47,025 nt of DNA from Chromobacterium sinusclupearum (GTDB taxonomy: Bacteria; Pseudomonadota; Gammaproteobacteria; Burkholderiales; Chromobacteriaceae): contig NZ_PPTF01000013.1 of the NCBI RefSeq assembly GCF_002902845.1, forward strand, positions 1 to 47,025, given 5' to 3'. The notes beneath the pieces are model-generated. The model saw only the letters and a list, made by a program, of their open reading frames with translations, made no database searches and was not told where the DNA came from. Of this stretch, positions 19,717-28,398 are shown piece after piece. The position numbers and the translations under genes were made by a program. How positions within the stretch are numbered: position 1 is the first letter of the stretch; each line of letters begins with the position of its first letter.

Positions 19717-21745
19717 TACCCGCACCCCGGCGGCGCCGGAGGTGATTACCCGCAATAGTCTGCCGCTGGTCAGCGCGCGGGCGGCGGTGTCCTCGGTCAA
19801 TGTCGAGGCCCGCACGGTTGAGCTGGTCTGGTCTACCGGCGCCACGGTGCGCCGCTTTGACTGGAACCGCTGGCAACCCTTCGACGAGGAATTGTCGATG
19901 GAGCCGGGCGCGGTGCGGATGGGCCGCCTGACCGGCGGCGCCGCGCTGCTCAATACCCATTTCCAGCTGAGCCTGGAAGGGCAGATCGGCGTAGTCGAGG
20001 AGGCCCGGCTGCAGGACGGCGAGGGCTGGGCGCGTGTGCGTTTCAGCAAACGCGCCGATGTCGAGCCGTATTGGCAGGACGTGGTGGACGGCATCATCCG
20101 CAACGTCAGCGTGGGCTACATCGTCCACGCCTATCAGATCACCGAGGCGCCGGATGGCGGCGTGGCCCGCTATCTGGCCATCGACTGGGAGCCTTACGAA
20201 ATCAGCCTGGTGCCGGTGCCGGCGGATGCCGACGCTGGCGTCCGCAGTGCCAGCCGCCCCGACAATGCGCCGGCCTATCCGGTGCGCTACCTGCAACCCG
20301 AACACGCTACACAACCCGAATCTGCCGGCGAGCCGGCATCTGAACCGGAAAACCGCAATCAACCCGAGGACAATCCCATGCCGCAAACCGAAGACAACCA
20401 AGCGACTGTTGCCGTAAACGAGAACGAGGTCCGCGCCGCCGCCATTCGGCAGGAAAACCAGCGCCAGGCGCAGATCCGCAAGTTGACCGATCTGTATCCG
20501 CAGTTTGGCGCCGATTTTGCCCGTTCCCTGCTGGACGACACCAACTGCACCATTGATCGCGCCCGCGAACTGGTGCTGGAGCGCCTGGCCGAGCAGAGCA
20601 GCCAGAACCAAACGCGCAGCCACGCCAACGTGCAGACGGTGCAGGATGAGACCGAGACCCGCCGCCGCGCCATGGGCGAGGCCATCTTCCAGCGCTCGTT
20701 TACCTCCAGCCAGCACAGCGCAGAAAACCGCGAGCTGGCCCGCCAGTTCCGCGGCATGAACCTGACTGACATGGCGCGTGAATGCGTGGAGCGCGCCGGC
20801 GGCAATGTGCGCGGCCTGACCCGCTCTGAAATCGTCGAGCTGGCGCTCAACAACAACCGCGCCGGCGGCATGCATACCACCAGCGATTTCCCGGTGATCC
20901 TGGCCAACGTGGCGAACCGCGCCATGATGCAGGGCTATCAGCTGGCGGGGCAGACGTTCTGGCCGCTGGTCCGCCGCGGCACGCTGGCCGACTTCAAGGA
21001 AAAATCCTTCCTGCAGCTTGGCAACCGTGTGGATCTGAAGGAAGTCACCGAAGCCGGCGAATTCGAGATCGGCACGCTGAACGATGCCGGCGCCGAACGC
21101 ATGAAGCTGCGCACCTACGGCCGCATCATCAACATCAGCCGTCAGGTGATCATCAATGACGACTTGGGTGTGTTCAATGACCTGTCGTCCAACTTTGGCC
21201 GCTCCGCCGCCAACCTGGAAAGCAATCTGGTGTGGGGCCTGATCACCAACTCGCCCAAGCTGCGCGATGGCAAGCCGCTGTTCCATGCAGACCACCGCAA
21301 TATCGGCGCGGGTGGCGCCATCAGCATCGAGGGGATTGATGCGCTGGACCAGCTGATCGGCATGCAAACCGAGCCGGGCACCGAGGAGGATCTGAATCTG
21401 TACGGCCAGTACATCCTGGCGCCGCGCAGCATGCGCCTGGCAGCGCAAAAGGCGATCGGCTTTGTCTCCGCCACCAAGGTGGACGATCTGAACCCGCTGG
21501 CAGGCCAGTACCAAGTGATCACCGAGCCGCGCCTGCAGCGCGCCGATCCCAAGTCCTGGTATTTGGCCGCAGGCCCGGAAGCTGCGCCGAGCATCGAGAT
21601 TGCGTATCTGGATGGCCAGGAAGGTCTGTACACCTCGTATCAGGAAGGTTTCGAGGTCGATGGCGTGCAGGTCAAGGCGCGGCTCGATGTCGGCGTCGGC
21701 CTGATGGATTATCGCTGGATCGCCAAGAATCCGGGCGCCAAGTAA
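19709..21745 (+). CDS. Prohead protease / major capsid protein fusion
   Basis: 678 aa. Residues 1 to about 190 are an S78-type prohead protease with likely catalytic His84 (ALLNTHF) and Ser134 (RNVSVGY). A disordered, acidic and glutamine-rich linker (about 195-230) and a coiled scaffold-like region follow. From about 370 it is a Mu gpT-like major capsid protein (GRIINISRQVIINDDLGVFN, PLFHADHRNIG, YILAPRSMRLAAQKAIG). Such fusions are known in some phages. The protease must release the capsid part, so cleavage in the linker is expected. Preceded by AGGAGG. Confidence 0.9.
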   Translation: MPDTRTPAAPEVITRNSLPLVSARAAVSSVNVEARTVELVWSTGATVRRFDWNRWQPFDEELSMEPGAVRMGRLTGGAALLNTHFQLSLEGQIGVVEEARLQDGEGWARVRFSKRADVEPYWQDVVDGIIRNVSVGYIVHAYQITEAPDGGVARYLAIDWEPYEISLVPVPADADAGVRSASRPDNAPAYPVRYLQPEHATQPESAGEPASEPENRNQPEDNPMPQTEDNQATVAVNENEVRAAAIRQENQRQAQIRKLTDLYPQFGADFARSLLDDTNCTIDRARELVLERLAEQSSQNQTRSHANVQTVQDETETRRRAMGEAIFQRSFTSSQHSAENRELARQFRGMNLTDMARECVERAGGNVRGLTRSEIVELALNNNRAGGMHTTSDFPVILANVANRAMMQGYQLAGQTFWPLVRRGTLADFKEKSFLQLGNRVDLKEVTEAGEFEIGTLNDAGAERMKLRTYGRIINISRQVIINDDLGVFNDLSSNFGRSAANLESNLVWGLITNSPKLRDGKPLFHADHRNIGAGGAISIEGIDALDQLIGMQTEPGTEEDLNLYGQYILAPRSMRLAAQKAIGFVSATKVDDLNPLAGQYQVITEPRLQRADPKSWYLAAGPEAAPSIEIAYLDGQEGLYTSYQEGFEVDGVQVKARLDVGVGLMDYRWIAKNPGAK

Positions 21746-21793
21746 ACCCGCACGGCCTGGCGGTTTGCCAGGCTGGCTCAACTGGAGAACAAC

Positions 21794-22138
21794 ATGCGAA
21801 ACAAGATTTACAGCGGCGACACGCTGACCCTGCCGGCGCCGTATGACGTGGTGTCCGGTGCGCCGGTGCTGATCGGCAACCTGTTTTTGGTGGCGTCGGT
21901 GGACGCCAAGAAAGGCGAGCCGTTCAGCGGCGAAGCGGAAGGCGCTTTCTCGCTGCCCAAGGCGGTGGATGCGGTATTCGCCATCGGCGATCCGGTCTAT
22001 TTCGACCCGGCCGGCCGCGTATGTGCCGCCAAGGCGGCGGGGGCGCATCTGGTGGGCGTGGCCATCGCTGCTGCCGGCAACGGCGCGGGCGCTGTCGCGG
22101 TGCGCTTGAACGGCGTCACCACCACGGTGGCGGCGTAA
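21794..22138 (+). CDS. DUF2190-type capsid decoration protein
   Basis: 114 aa. SGDTLTLPAPYDVVSGAPVLIGNLFLVA, then GDPVYFDPAGRV and HLVGVAIAAAGNGAGAVAVRL is the DUF2190 pattern of small all-beta decoration or head-fibre proteins directly downstream of the major capsid gene. It takes the position of lambda gpD. Stop and next start overlap (TAATG). Confidence 0.85.
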   Translation: MRNKIYSGDTLTLPAPYDVVSGAPVLIGNLFLVASVDAKKGEPFSGEAEGAFSLPKAVDAVFAIGDPVYFDPAGRVCAAKAAGAHLVGVAIAAAGNGAGAVAVRLNGVTTTVAA

Positions 22139-22458
22139 TGCGCTCGGCGCGCGAGCGCTTGGCCAGCGCGGCGAGGCGGCTAGGCTCGCTGCGCCTGCAG
22201 GGCGAGTTGATCAAACTGGACGGCCGGGAGATTCCGGCCGTTTTTCATTGCAACGCTCAAAACGCCAGCGGGCTGGGCGGCATGGTGCTGGATGAACAGT
22301 CCAGCGCCTGGCTGATCATCCAGCCGGAAGACCTGCCGGCCGGCAAACTGACCGGCAGGCGGGTGGAGGCGGGCGGCCAAGCGTTTGAGGTGCGCGGCAA
22401 GCCCTTGCGGACCTCCGCCGGCGACTGGCGCATCGATCTGAAAGAGATCAAGCCATGA
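22138..22458 (+). CDS. Head-tail connector, FII-like (inferred)
   Basis: 106 aa from ATG 22138, overlapping the previous stop. The product has an N-terminal helix (RERLASAARRLGSLRLQG) and a beta region (AVFHCNAQ, VLDEQSSAWLIIQPEDLPAG). Its position, between decoration protein and tail terminator, is that of FII/head-tail joining proteins. Coupled to the next gene by overlap of 4 bp. Confidence 0.65.
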   Translation: MRSARERLASAARRLGSLRLQGELIKLDGREIPAVFHCNAQNASGLGGMVLDEQSSAWLIIQPEDLPAGKLTGRRVEAGGQAFEVRGKPLRTSAGDWRIDLKEIKP

Positions 22459-22874
22459 AGCGCCGCCACGATCTGCAAATGGCCGTGGCCGGTCTGATTC
22501 GGCCGCTGCTGAGTCCGGATGTCCTGTTCTGCATCGACCGGGAGGAGCCATTCGAGGCGGATCACTTGCCGGCGATCAACCTAAGCCGCTTGTCCGACTC
22601 GGTGAAGGAAGCCGCCGCGCAAGGCGGGATGGTCCAGCAGCGGCGCCAGCTGATGCTGAGCCTCGATCTCTACGCCGAGGGCGAATCCCGTTATGCGCTG
22701 CTGGATGTCATCGAGGGCGATATCTACCGCGCTCTGCTCACGCTGGGCGATGCGTGCCTGGGTCAGGGCGAGACCATCATGATAGGCGGCGCAGAGTTTG
22801 ATCAGGAAACGCTGCTGGCTGTGGTTTGCGCCACCCGCATTCCCATCACCATCGACTACACCATTACCCTGTAA
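22455..22874 (+). CDS. Tail terminator-like protein (gpU position)
   Basis: 139 aa. LQMAVAGLIRPLLSPDVLFC, then LMLSLDLYAEGESRYALLDV and IEGDIYRALL give the alpha-beta pattern of tail terminator proteins. It sits directly before the tail tube gene, the place of lambda U. The assignment is by size, fold pattern and synteny. Confidence 0.65.
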   Translation: MKRRHDLQMAVAGLIRPLLSPDVLFCIDREEPFEADHLPAINLSRLSDSVKEAAAQGGMVQQRRQLMLSLDLYAEGESRYALLDVIEGDIYRALLTLGDACLGQGETIMIGGAEFDQETLLAVVCATRIPITIDYTITL

Positions 22875-22883
22875 GGAATCGAC

Positions 22884-23636
22884 ATGCCGAAACTGTATAC
22901 CTACAACGGCAAGGGCCAGCTGTACGTTGCCATCAAGGGCAGCGGCCGTTTTGTGCCGCTGTGCAATATCGAAAAGCTGGCATTCACGCCGCAGATGAAG
23001 GACGAGGAACTGCTCAACACGCAAACGCTGGCCGGCGGCCAGCTGGATGTGGTGACGGAGGTCACTGGCGTGGAAATCGCCATCGGCGGCATCAGCCAGT
23101 ACAGCCCGGATGTGCTATCGCTGCTGCTCAAGGGCGCGTCTACCAATGTCGCGGCGGGCACGGCGACGGAGACCGTCAAAATCTACCGCAACTGCCTGGC
23201 GCCGGTATCCAAGCCGATTGACTGGTCCAAGCCGGTAACGGTCAAGGCCAGCGCCGGCGCCAAGGGCACGGTCAAGGACTTGACCGAGGGCACGCACTGG
23301 ATGCGCAGCGGTGCCGGCATCCGCGTGCTGGACGTGGCCGCGTTGCTGGATGGCGACCCGGTAGACATCCAGTACACCTCGCTGGCCATCAGCCAGACCG
23401 AGGCGCTGACCACGCCCAACGTCGAAGTGGAGCTGCAGTTCGAGGGGCTGAACGCCGCGGACAGCGGCAATCCGGTGATCGTGCGCGCTTACCGTTGCCG
23501 TCTGGGCGCTGGCGGTTTGGACCTGTTGCAGTCCGATGGCTTCAGCAAGTCCGACCTTAGCGGCAAGCTGATGATGGACCCGAACCGTTTAGGCGTGGGG
23601 CTGAGCCAGTTCTTCACGGTGATGCAGGTTCAGTAA
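22884..23636 (+). CDS. Major tail tube protein
   Basis: 250 aa. The sequence IKGSGRFVPLCNIEKLAFTP, LDVVTEVTGVEIAIGGISQY and the late beta segments (VEVELQFEGLNAADSGNPVIV, VRAYRCRLG) are characteristic of siphovirus tail tube proteins that carry a phage-tail beta-sandwich. Placed after the terminator and before the chaperones, as expected. It polymerises around the tape measure protein. Confidence 0.85.
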   Translation: MPKLYTYNGKGQLYVAIKGSGRFVPLCNIEKLAFTPQMKDEELLNTQTLAGGQLDVVTEVTGVEIAIGGISQYSPDVLSLLLKGASTNVAAGTATETVKIYRNCLAPVSKPIDWSKPVTVKASAGAKGTVKDLTEGTHWMRSGAGIRVLDVAALLDGDPVDIQYTSLAISQTEALTTPNVEVELQFEGLNAADSGNPVIVRAYRCRLGAGGLDLLQSDGFSKSDLSGKLMMDPNRLGVGLSQFFTVMQVQ

Positions 23637-23650
23637 TAGCAAAATGTCAT

Positions 23651-23679
23651 TTCATGGTAGTCTATGCCTTCAATATGTT
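23651..23679 (+). promoter_or_regulatory. Possible moron promoter
   Basis: TTCATG and TATGTT are separated by 17 bases in an A/T-rich stretch, with a predicted start about 10 bases before the moron gene. Both hexamers are only moderate matches. A dedicated promoter is expected because a terminator follows the gene. Confidence 0.35.
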
Positions 23680-23694
23680 TAATGTGGACATTTT

Positions 23695-24057
23695 ATGGCT
23701 ACCATAAAAATTCATGCAGGTGACTTCCCGAAGGGTGATTGCCAATACTATTCGTCGATCATTTCATTCCCGTGGACGTGGGGGGATGGACTTTTTGGGA
23801 AGAAGTTAGATTTGCGAAAGGAATTGCAGCATGTAGAAGTGGCAAACGAAGAAAGTGTAAAAAAGTGGGGTGGCACTATTGGGTGGGGAGCAGTTGGTGG
23901 CGCTTTGCTTGGGCCGGTTGGTCTCTTGGCTGGTCTGTTGTTGGGTGGTAAGAAAAAAGAAGTGACCTTCATTGCAGTTATGAAGGATGGTAAAAAAATC
24001 TTAGCCACAACGGACAGTAAAACTTACACAAGTATTTTGTCATTGGCATTTAAGTAA
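23695..24057 (+). CDS. Moron 1: small membrane-associated protein
   Basis: 120 aa, encoded by A/T-rich DNA between two GC-rich tail genes. The sequence has an N-terminal beta part (SIISFPWTWGDGLFGKKLDL), then a Gly-rich hydrophobic hairpin (IGWGAVGGALLGPVGLLAGL, GLLLGG) flanked by KKWGG and GGKKK, and a final beta strand pair (TFIAVMKDGKKILAT). The Gly-zipper hydrophobic block suggests membrane insertion. It is followed by its own terminator. Typical of lysogenic-conversion cargo; function unknown. Confidence 0.7.
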   Translation: MATIKIHAGDFPKGDCQYYSSIISFPWTWGDGLFGKKLDLRKELQHVEVANEESVKKWGGTIGWGAVGGALLGPVGLLAGLLLGGKKKEVTFIAVMKDGKKILATTDSKTYTSILSLAFK

Positions 24058-24077
24058 TTGGTTTTTCTTTTCAATTT

Positions 24078-24104
24078 AAGCCCGCCTTGATGGCGGGTTT
24101 TTTT
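24078..24104 (+). terminator. Terminator of moron 1
   Basis: Stem CCCGCC/GGCGGG with a 5-base loop and seven T. It would also attenuate late transcription here unless antiterminated, as expected for a moron boundary. Confidence 0.85.
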
Positions 24105-24116
24105 ATGGAGAATCAC

Positions 24117-24491
24117 ATGGCTTTTGTCGTGAAGCAAAACCCCACTATCCGCTGGCCGATCAGGGTGCAGCTGCTGGCCGATGGCGGCCTGACCGATAAG
24201 CACGAATTCATGGGTGTGTTCAACCGACTGCCGCCGGAACAGGTGGTGGCGCTGGCGCAAGAGGGCGTAAGCGAGGAGGCGTCCTTCCCGCAGTTGCTGC
24301 AGGCCAACGTGGACAAGTTTGCCCGCCTGCTGGTTGGCTGGGAGGGCGTAACCGATGCGGACGGTCAGCCGCTGCCGTTCAGTCTGGATCTGTTGCGCCA
24401 GTTGGTCACCGGGCCGGATGGCGCTGCGTTCAGTCGCGGCATCTGGGAGGCGATCAACGAGCTGACCTACGGCGCCCGCGAAAAAAACTGA
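24117..24491 (+). CDS. Tail assembly chaperone, gpG-like
   Basis: 124 aa from ATG 24117 with GGAG 6 bases upstream. The sequence WPIRVQLLADGGLTDKHEFM, GVFNRLPPEQVVAL, KFARLLVGWEGVTDADGQPL and LLRQLVTGPDGAAFSRGIWE is that of gpG-type chaperones. The last codons GAA AAA AAC TGA contain a canonical -1 slippery heptamer. The gene directly downstream is in the -1 frame, so a gpG-T fusion is expected as in lambda. Confidence 0.85.
   Translation: MAFVVKQNPTIRWPIRVQLLADGGLTDKHEFMGVFNRLPPEQVVALAQEGVSEEASFPQLLQANVDKFARLLVGWEGVTDADGQPLPFSLDLLRQLVTGPDGAAFSRGIWEAINELTYGAREKN
24482..24488 (+). promoter_or_regulatory. Programmed -1 frameshift slippery site
   Basis: The heptamer A AAA AAC (frame shown by spaces) lies immediately before the gpG stop TGA. 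In the -1 frame translation continues as LTEIGRALAGG without a stop into the DUF1799-like frame (ends 24748). X-XXY-YYZ with X=A, Y=A, Z=C is among the most efficient bacterial slippery sequences. The product would be a 210-aa fusion. Confidence 0.9.
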
Positions 24492-24748
24492 CCGAGATCG
24501 GGCGCGCGTTGGCTGGCGGCGCGTCCGATGTCGAGGTCTGGCCGGACTGTGTGCCGGCGCTGGAATTGGCGCTGGCCTGTCGCAGCCAGCTGCTGGTGGC
24601 GCCGATGGGCGGCGTGATGGGGCTGCGCTATGAGGGGGTAGAGGCGGCTATGAATATGCGCGGCGTGCCGCCGGACCAGCGCGCGGAATTGCTGCGCGAC
24701 ATTCAGGTAATCGAGATGGCCATGGTGGACGCCATGGCGCGGAGGTAA
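24488..24748 (+). CDS. gpT-like extension, DUF1799-type (made by frameshift)
   Basis: The -1 frame open from the slippery site. The region VEVWPDCVPALELALACRSQ, LLVAPMGGVMGLRYEGVEAA is the DUF1799 pattern (W-P... and GG-x-GLxY). A TTG at 24509 could be called as start, but no ribosome site precedes it and the frame is open back to the heptamer, so this is the C-terminal part of the fusion chaperone. It recruits the tape measure protein during tail assembly. Confidence 0.8.
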   Translation: MTEIGRALAGGASDVEVWPDCVPALELALACRSQLLVAPMGGVMGLRYEGVEAAMNMRGVPPDQRAELLRDIQVIEMAMVDAMARR

Positions 24749-24751
24749 AGC

Positions 24752-27700
24752 ATGGCTCAGCCCATCAGTTCCATTGTGATCGATATCCGGGCGGATACCG
24801 CCAGCATCCGCCGGGATATGAACCAACTGCAGTCCGCTGTCGATAGCGGGTTTTCGCGGATCGAGACGCGCGCCCGTTCCGGCGTGGATAGCATCGAGCG
24901 CATGTCTGCCTCGTTCAACAGGCTGAAATCTGTTGTGGGCGCCGTGGGTGGTTTCCTGCTGGCGGAGCGAGCCATCAGCGCGGTGGGCGAGGCGATGGCG
25001 CGCATCCCGCAGATGGGGGTGGAATTCGCCAACCAGATGGAAACCATGCAGGTCGGCATGGCTGGCACCCTGGCCAGCATGGCCACGCTGGATGGCAAGG
25101 CGCTGTCGATGAAGGATGCGCTGGCGCTGTCCGCCAAGCTGACCAGCCAGCTGGCGGACGATGCCGCCAAAACCGCGGCCAGCACCCAGGAGCTGGTCAG
25201 CGGCTTCAATGCCATGCTGGGGCCGGGCCTGCAGGCCAAGATGAGCATCGACCAGATCCGGCAGCTTTCCACCGTAGGCATCAACGCGGTGAAATCGCTT
25301 GGTTTGGAAGGCAGCCAGATCGTGCAGGAGATGCGGTCTATCCTGACCGGCAACATCACCAGCGATTCGCAGCTGGCGACGGCTTTGGGCATTACCAACA
25401 AGGACATTGCCAAGATCAAGCAGGATGGCGGCGACCTGTTTGATTACCTGATGAAGCGTCTGCAGGGCTTTGCCGAAAGCAGCGACTACTACTCCAAGAC
25501 CATGGTCGGCCTGATGGACGCATCCAAGGAAATGGTGTCCAAGGCCGCGGCGGAAGGGATGGAGCCGTTGCGGGAGGCGGCGAAGGGCTGGCTGACCGAT
25601 TTCAACGAGTCGTTGAGCAACGATGCCCAGCGGCGCCAGTTTGTGGAAGGCCTGCGCGAGATCAGCGGCGGAATGGTCAGCGTGGTCCGCTTTGCCGGCG
25701 ATGCCGGCCGGGCGCTGTATGAATACCGGGGTGTCATCGAGTTGGTGGTGGGGGCGCTGGTGGCGCTGAAGGCGGCCCAAATGGCAGGCGCAGTTGGTTC
25801 AGCCGTAGGAAACCGGCTGACTCAACCCATCGGCAATATCATTGCATCGCAAGAGAAAGCGCAGCAGGCCCGGGTCGATGCAATGGCCGAGGCCAACGCC
25901 GCCGGCCTGGCCGAGCGCAGGGCGCAGGCTGACAGAGCCGCCGCGCTGGCCGAACTGGAGCGGGCGCGCGCCACGTCTGCCCGCACCGCGCAGACGGTGC
26001 TATCCCTGCAGGCGGATCGGGAAAAACTGGCGCTGGACGCGGCGCTGACTCAGGGCGCGGTGCGTCAGATTGAGCAGTCTGGAAGCCTGGCGACGGCCAA
26101 GGCCATGGTGGCGGAAGCCGACATGGCGGCCAAGGCGGCGGCACTGGAATTGTCCGCCGCCGAGCAAGCGCGCAGCGCGCAGACGGTGGGCAGCGCCGCT
26201 GCCTATGAGCGGCTGCAGCTGGCCCAGGCGGTCAGCACCAAGGCGGCTGCGGATCTGGCGGCGGCCAAAGCCATCGAGGCGGCCGAGCAGGATCGGCTGT
26301 CGCAGGCGCAGAGCCGCGCGCTGGCGATGGCCAATGCGCTCACGGAAGCGGATGCCCGGCTGGCGGCGGCTGAGGCGGCAGCGGCTGAAGCCGCATCCGC
26401 GCAAACGGCCGCGGTCGGTCGGGCGGCTGTCGCGGCGGAGGCGGCCAGTGTCGCGCAGCGCCAGCTTGCGGTAGCAACGCAACAGGCGAGCGTGGCATCC
26501 CAGGCGGCCGCCGTGGGGCTGAATGTGGCGCGTGGTGCTATGTCGTTGCTGGGTGGGCCGATTGGTGTCGCTACGATGGCCATCGGGGCATTGATCATCT
26601 ACTGGAACGATGTCGCTGCCGCCGCCGGCAATGCTGCGGCCAAGCACGAGCAAGCCGCTAAACGCATTCAGCAGGCTGCGATAAAGGCCAGCATCCCCGC
26701 AATCAAGGATGAGATCGCCGCAGCGCAAAAGCTGGTGGATGAGTACGGCAAGAAGTACGACGACTATATCCACAAGGGCAAGGTCAATCCGCAGGCCACG
26801 GCCGAGCATCTGAAGCGGATCAGCGAGGCTACCACGCTGCGAGATGAGGCCAAGAAAGCGCTGGAGCAGGCCAAGCAGAAGCAGGCTGACGAAGCGCTGA
26901 AGTCTATCGACAAGTATTCCGGCGAGCGCCGCGATACTGCTGCCGGGCAGCAGGTGGTCAAGCCGAAATTCAACAACGCTCTGCAGAACTACCTGGAAGA
27001 CGGCAAGCATAAGACCAAGGAGGAGAAGTACAAGCAGGCGCTGGAGGAGGAAAGCGCTGCATTCCGTGGGGCGGTGGACGGGCTGGATAAGGGTAGCGCC
27101 GAGTACCAAGACGCGCTGAAGCACCACAATGCGCGCATCGCTGAGATCAAGGAAGAGCACAGCAAAGGCGCGGAATCTGCCGCCAAGAAGGCCGCGCGCG
27201 AGGCCGCCAAGGAGATGGAGCAGGTCAGCGACCTGATCAACAAGAGCGCAGGCATCAGCCCGACCTACAACAACAAGCTGGCTGTGCTGCAGAAGGTATT
27301 CGGGGAAGGCAAGATCACGCTGGATCAATACCGCGCCGCGGTAGAAAAGCTGATCGCCACCGAGACGGATCTCGGCAAAGAGGCCGACAAGCTGGTCAAG
27401 CGCCAGAAGGAGGTGCTGGCCGGCCTGGACGCCCAGGCGCTGGAGCAGGCGCAGGTCAATCAGCGCGAATATGCAGGGCTGGGCCAGGGCGATCGCTTCC
27501 GCAAGGAAAGCGAGGCGCTGGACCAGATCAGCAAGCACGCGGTGGACGCCAAGAAGCGGCTGGCCGAAGACCTGGACCTGAATCTGATCGATCCTGCCGC
27601 CTATCAGCGCGCCCTGGACGCGATCGACGCCAGCACTGGCCGCATGGTGGCGGACCAGCGGGCGCACTTCGCCGCCATGCAGCAGGCCGCTGGCGACTGG

Positions 27701-28396
27701 TCGCTGGGCGCCAGCCGCGCGCTGGAAAACTACGCTGATCACGCCCGCGATGTGGCGGGGCAAACCGAGGAGATGTTCAGCCGCGCATTTGGCGGCATGG
27801 AGGATGCGCTGACCAAGTTTGTCATGACCGGCAAGCTGTCGTTCGCAGATTTCGCCAATAGCGTGATCGAGGATCTGATCCGCATCCAGATCCGCCAGAG
27901 TATGGCGGGTATGTTGGGCGGCGGGCTGAACAGCATGATGGCAGGCATGTTCCAGACCAGCGGCCCGGCGGCGCCAATCGTGGCGGGCACGTTGGGATTT
28001 TCGACGGGTGGTCCGGTTTTTGGCCCGGGTTCAGCAACCAGCGACAGTATCCCGGCCATGCTGTCGAACGGCGAGTTCGTGGTGCGCGCCGCGGCGGTGG
28101 ATCACTATGGCCTCGGCACGCTGCATGCGCTCAATGCCAAAAAGCTGGCGACGGGCGGCGGGGTGGGGCGGGCGTCCGGCAATGCTGGGCGGTATGTGGC
28201 GCCGGATGCGCCGCAGGTGCCGGCCAGGGCCGCGCCTGAGTCGATCCGAGTGGAGCTGGTCAACAAGGGCGGCCAGCCGCTGCAGGCTACCAGCGCCCAG
28301 CCGCGGTTTGATGGGCGCGAGATGGTGATCAGCGTGGTGCTGGAGGATATCCGGCGCGGCGGGCCTATCCGCGAAGCAATCAAGAATGTGAGGTAA
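24752..28396 (+). CDS. Tail tape measure protein
   Basis: 1214 aa. Residues 1-300 hold a tape measure N-terminal domain (IDIRADTASIRRDMNQLQSA, VQEMRSILTGNITSDSQLAT). From about 370 to 560 it is a long Ala/Gln/Glu coiled coil, then a hydrophobic patch (LNVARGAMSLLGGPIGVATM) that may insert in the membrane. The C-terminus contains FSRAFGGMEDALTKFVMTGK, LSFADFANSVIEDLIRIQIR and the FSTGGPVFGPGSATSDSIPA module common to lambda-type tape measures. Its length sets tail length. Confidence 0.95.
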   Translation: MAQPISSIVIDIRADTASIRRDMNQLQSAVDSGFSRIETRARSGVDSIERMSASFNRLKSVVGAVGGFLLAERAISAVGEAMARIPQMGVEFANQMETMQVGMAGTLASMATLDGKALSMKDALALSAKLTSQLADDAAKTAASTQELVSGFNAMLGPGLQAKMSIDQIRQLSTVGINAVKSLGLEGSQIVQEMRSILTGNITSDSQLATALGITNKDIAKIKQDGGDLFDYLMKRLQGFAESSDYYSKTMVGLMDASKEMVSKAAAEGMEPLREAAKGWLTDFNESLSNDAQRRQFVEGLREISGGMVSVVRFAGDAGRALYEYRGVIELVVGALVALKAAQMAGAVGSAVGNRLTQPIGNIIASQEKAQQARVDAMAEANAAGLAERRAQADRAAALAELERARATSARTAQTVLSLQADREKLALDAALTQGAVRQIEQSGSLATAKAMVAEADMAAKAAALELSAAEQARSAQTVGSAAAYERLQLAQAVSTKAAADLAAAKAIEAAEQDRLSQAQSRALAMANALTEADARLAAAEAAAAEAASAQTAAVGRAAVAAEAASVAQRQLAVATQQASVASQAAAVGLNVARGAMSLLGGPIGVATMAIGALIIYWNDVAAAAGNAAAKHEQAAKRIQQAAIKASIPAIKDEIAAAQKLVDEYGKKYDDYIHKGKVNPQATAEHLKRISEATTLRDEAKKALEQAKQKQADEALKSIDKYSGERRDTAAGQQVVKPKFNNALQNYLEDGKHKTKEEKYKQALEEESAAFRGAVDGLDKGSAEYQDALKHHNARIAEIKEEHSKGAESAAKKAAREAAKEMEQVSDLINKSAGISPTYNNKLAVLQKVFGEGKITLDQYRAAVEKLIATETDLGKEADKLVKRQKEVLAGLDAQALEQAQVNQREYAGLGQGDRFRKESEALDQISKHAVDAKKRLAEDLDLNLIDPAAYQRALDAIDASTGRMVADQRAHFAAMQQAAGDWSLGASRALENYADHARDVAGQTEEMFSRAFGGMEDALTKFVMTGKLSFADFANSVIEDLIRIQIRQSMAGMLGGGLNSMMAGMFQTSGPAAPIVAGTLGFSTGGPVFGPGSATSDSIPAMLSNGEFVVRAAAVDHYGLGTLHALNAKKLATGGGVGRASGNAGRYVAPDAPQVPARAAPESIRVELVNKGGQPLQATSAQPRFDGREMVISVVLEDIRRGGPIREAIKNVR

Positions 28397-28398
28397 GC

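Noticed and set aside
19586..22048. 820-aa minus-strand open frame across the capsid fusion
   Set aside because: Shadow of the protease-capsid gene by the same codon bias. Composition is atypical and no domain is visible.
24467..27763. Long minus-strand frames (437 and 587 aa) across the chaperone and tape measure genes
   Set aside because: Opposite to genes with strong family signatures and correct synteny; composition looks like reverse reading of Ala-rich coding DNA.
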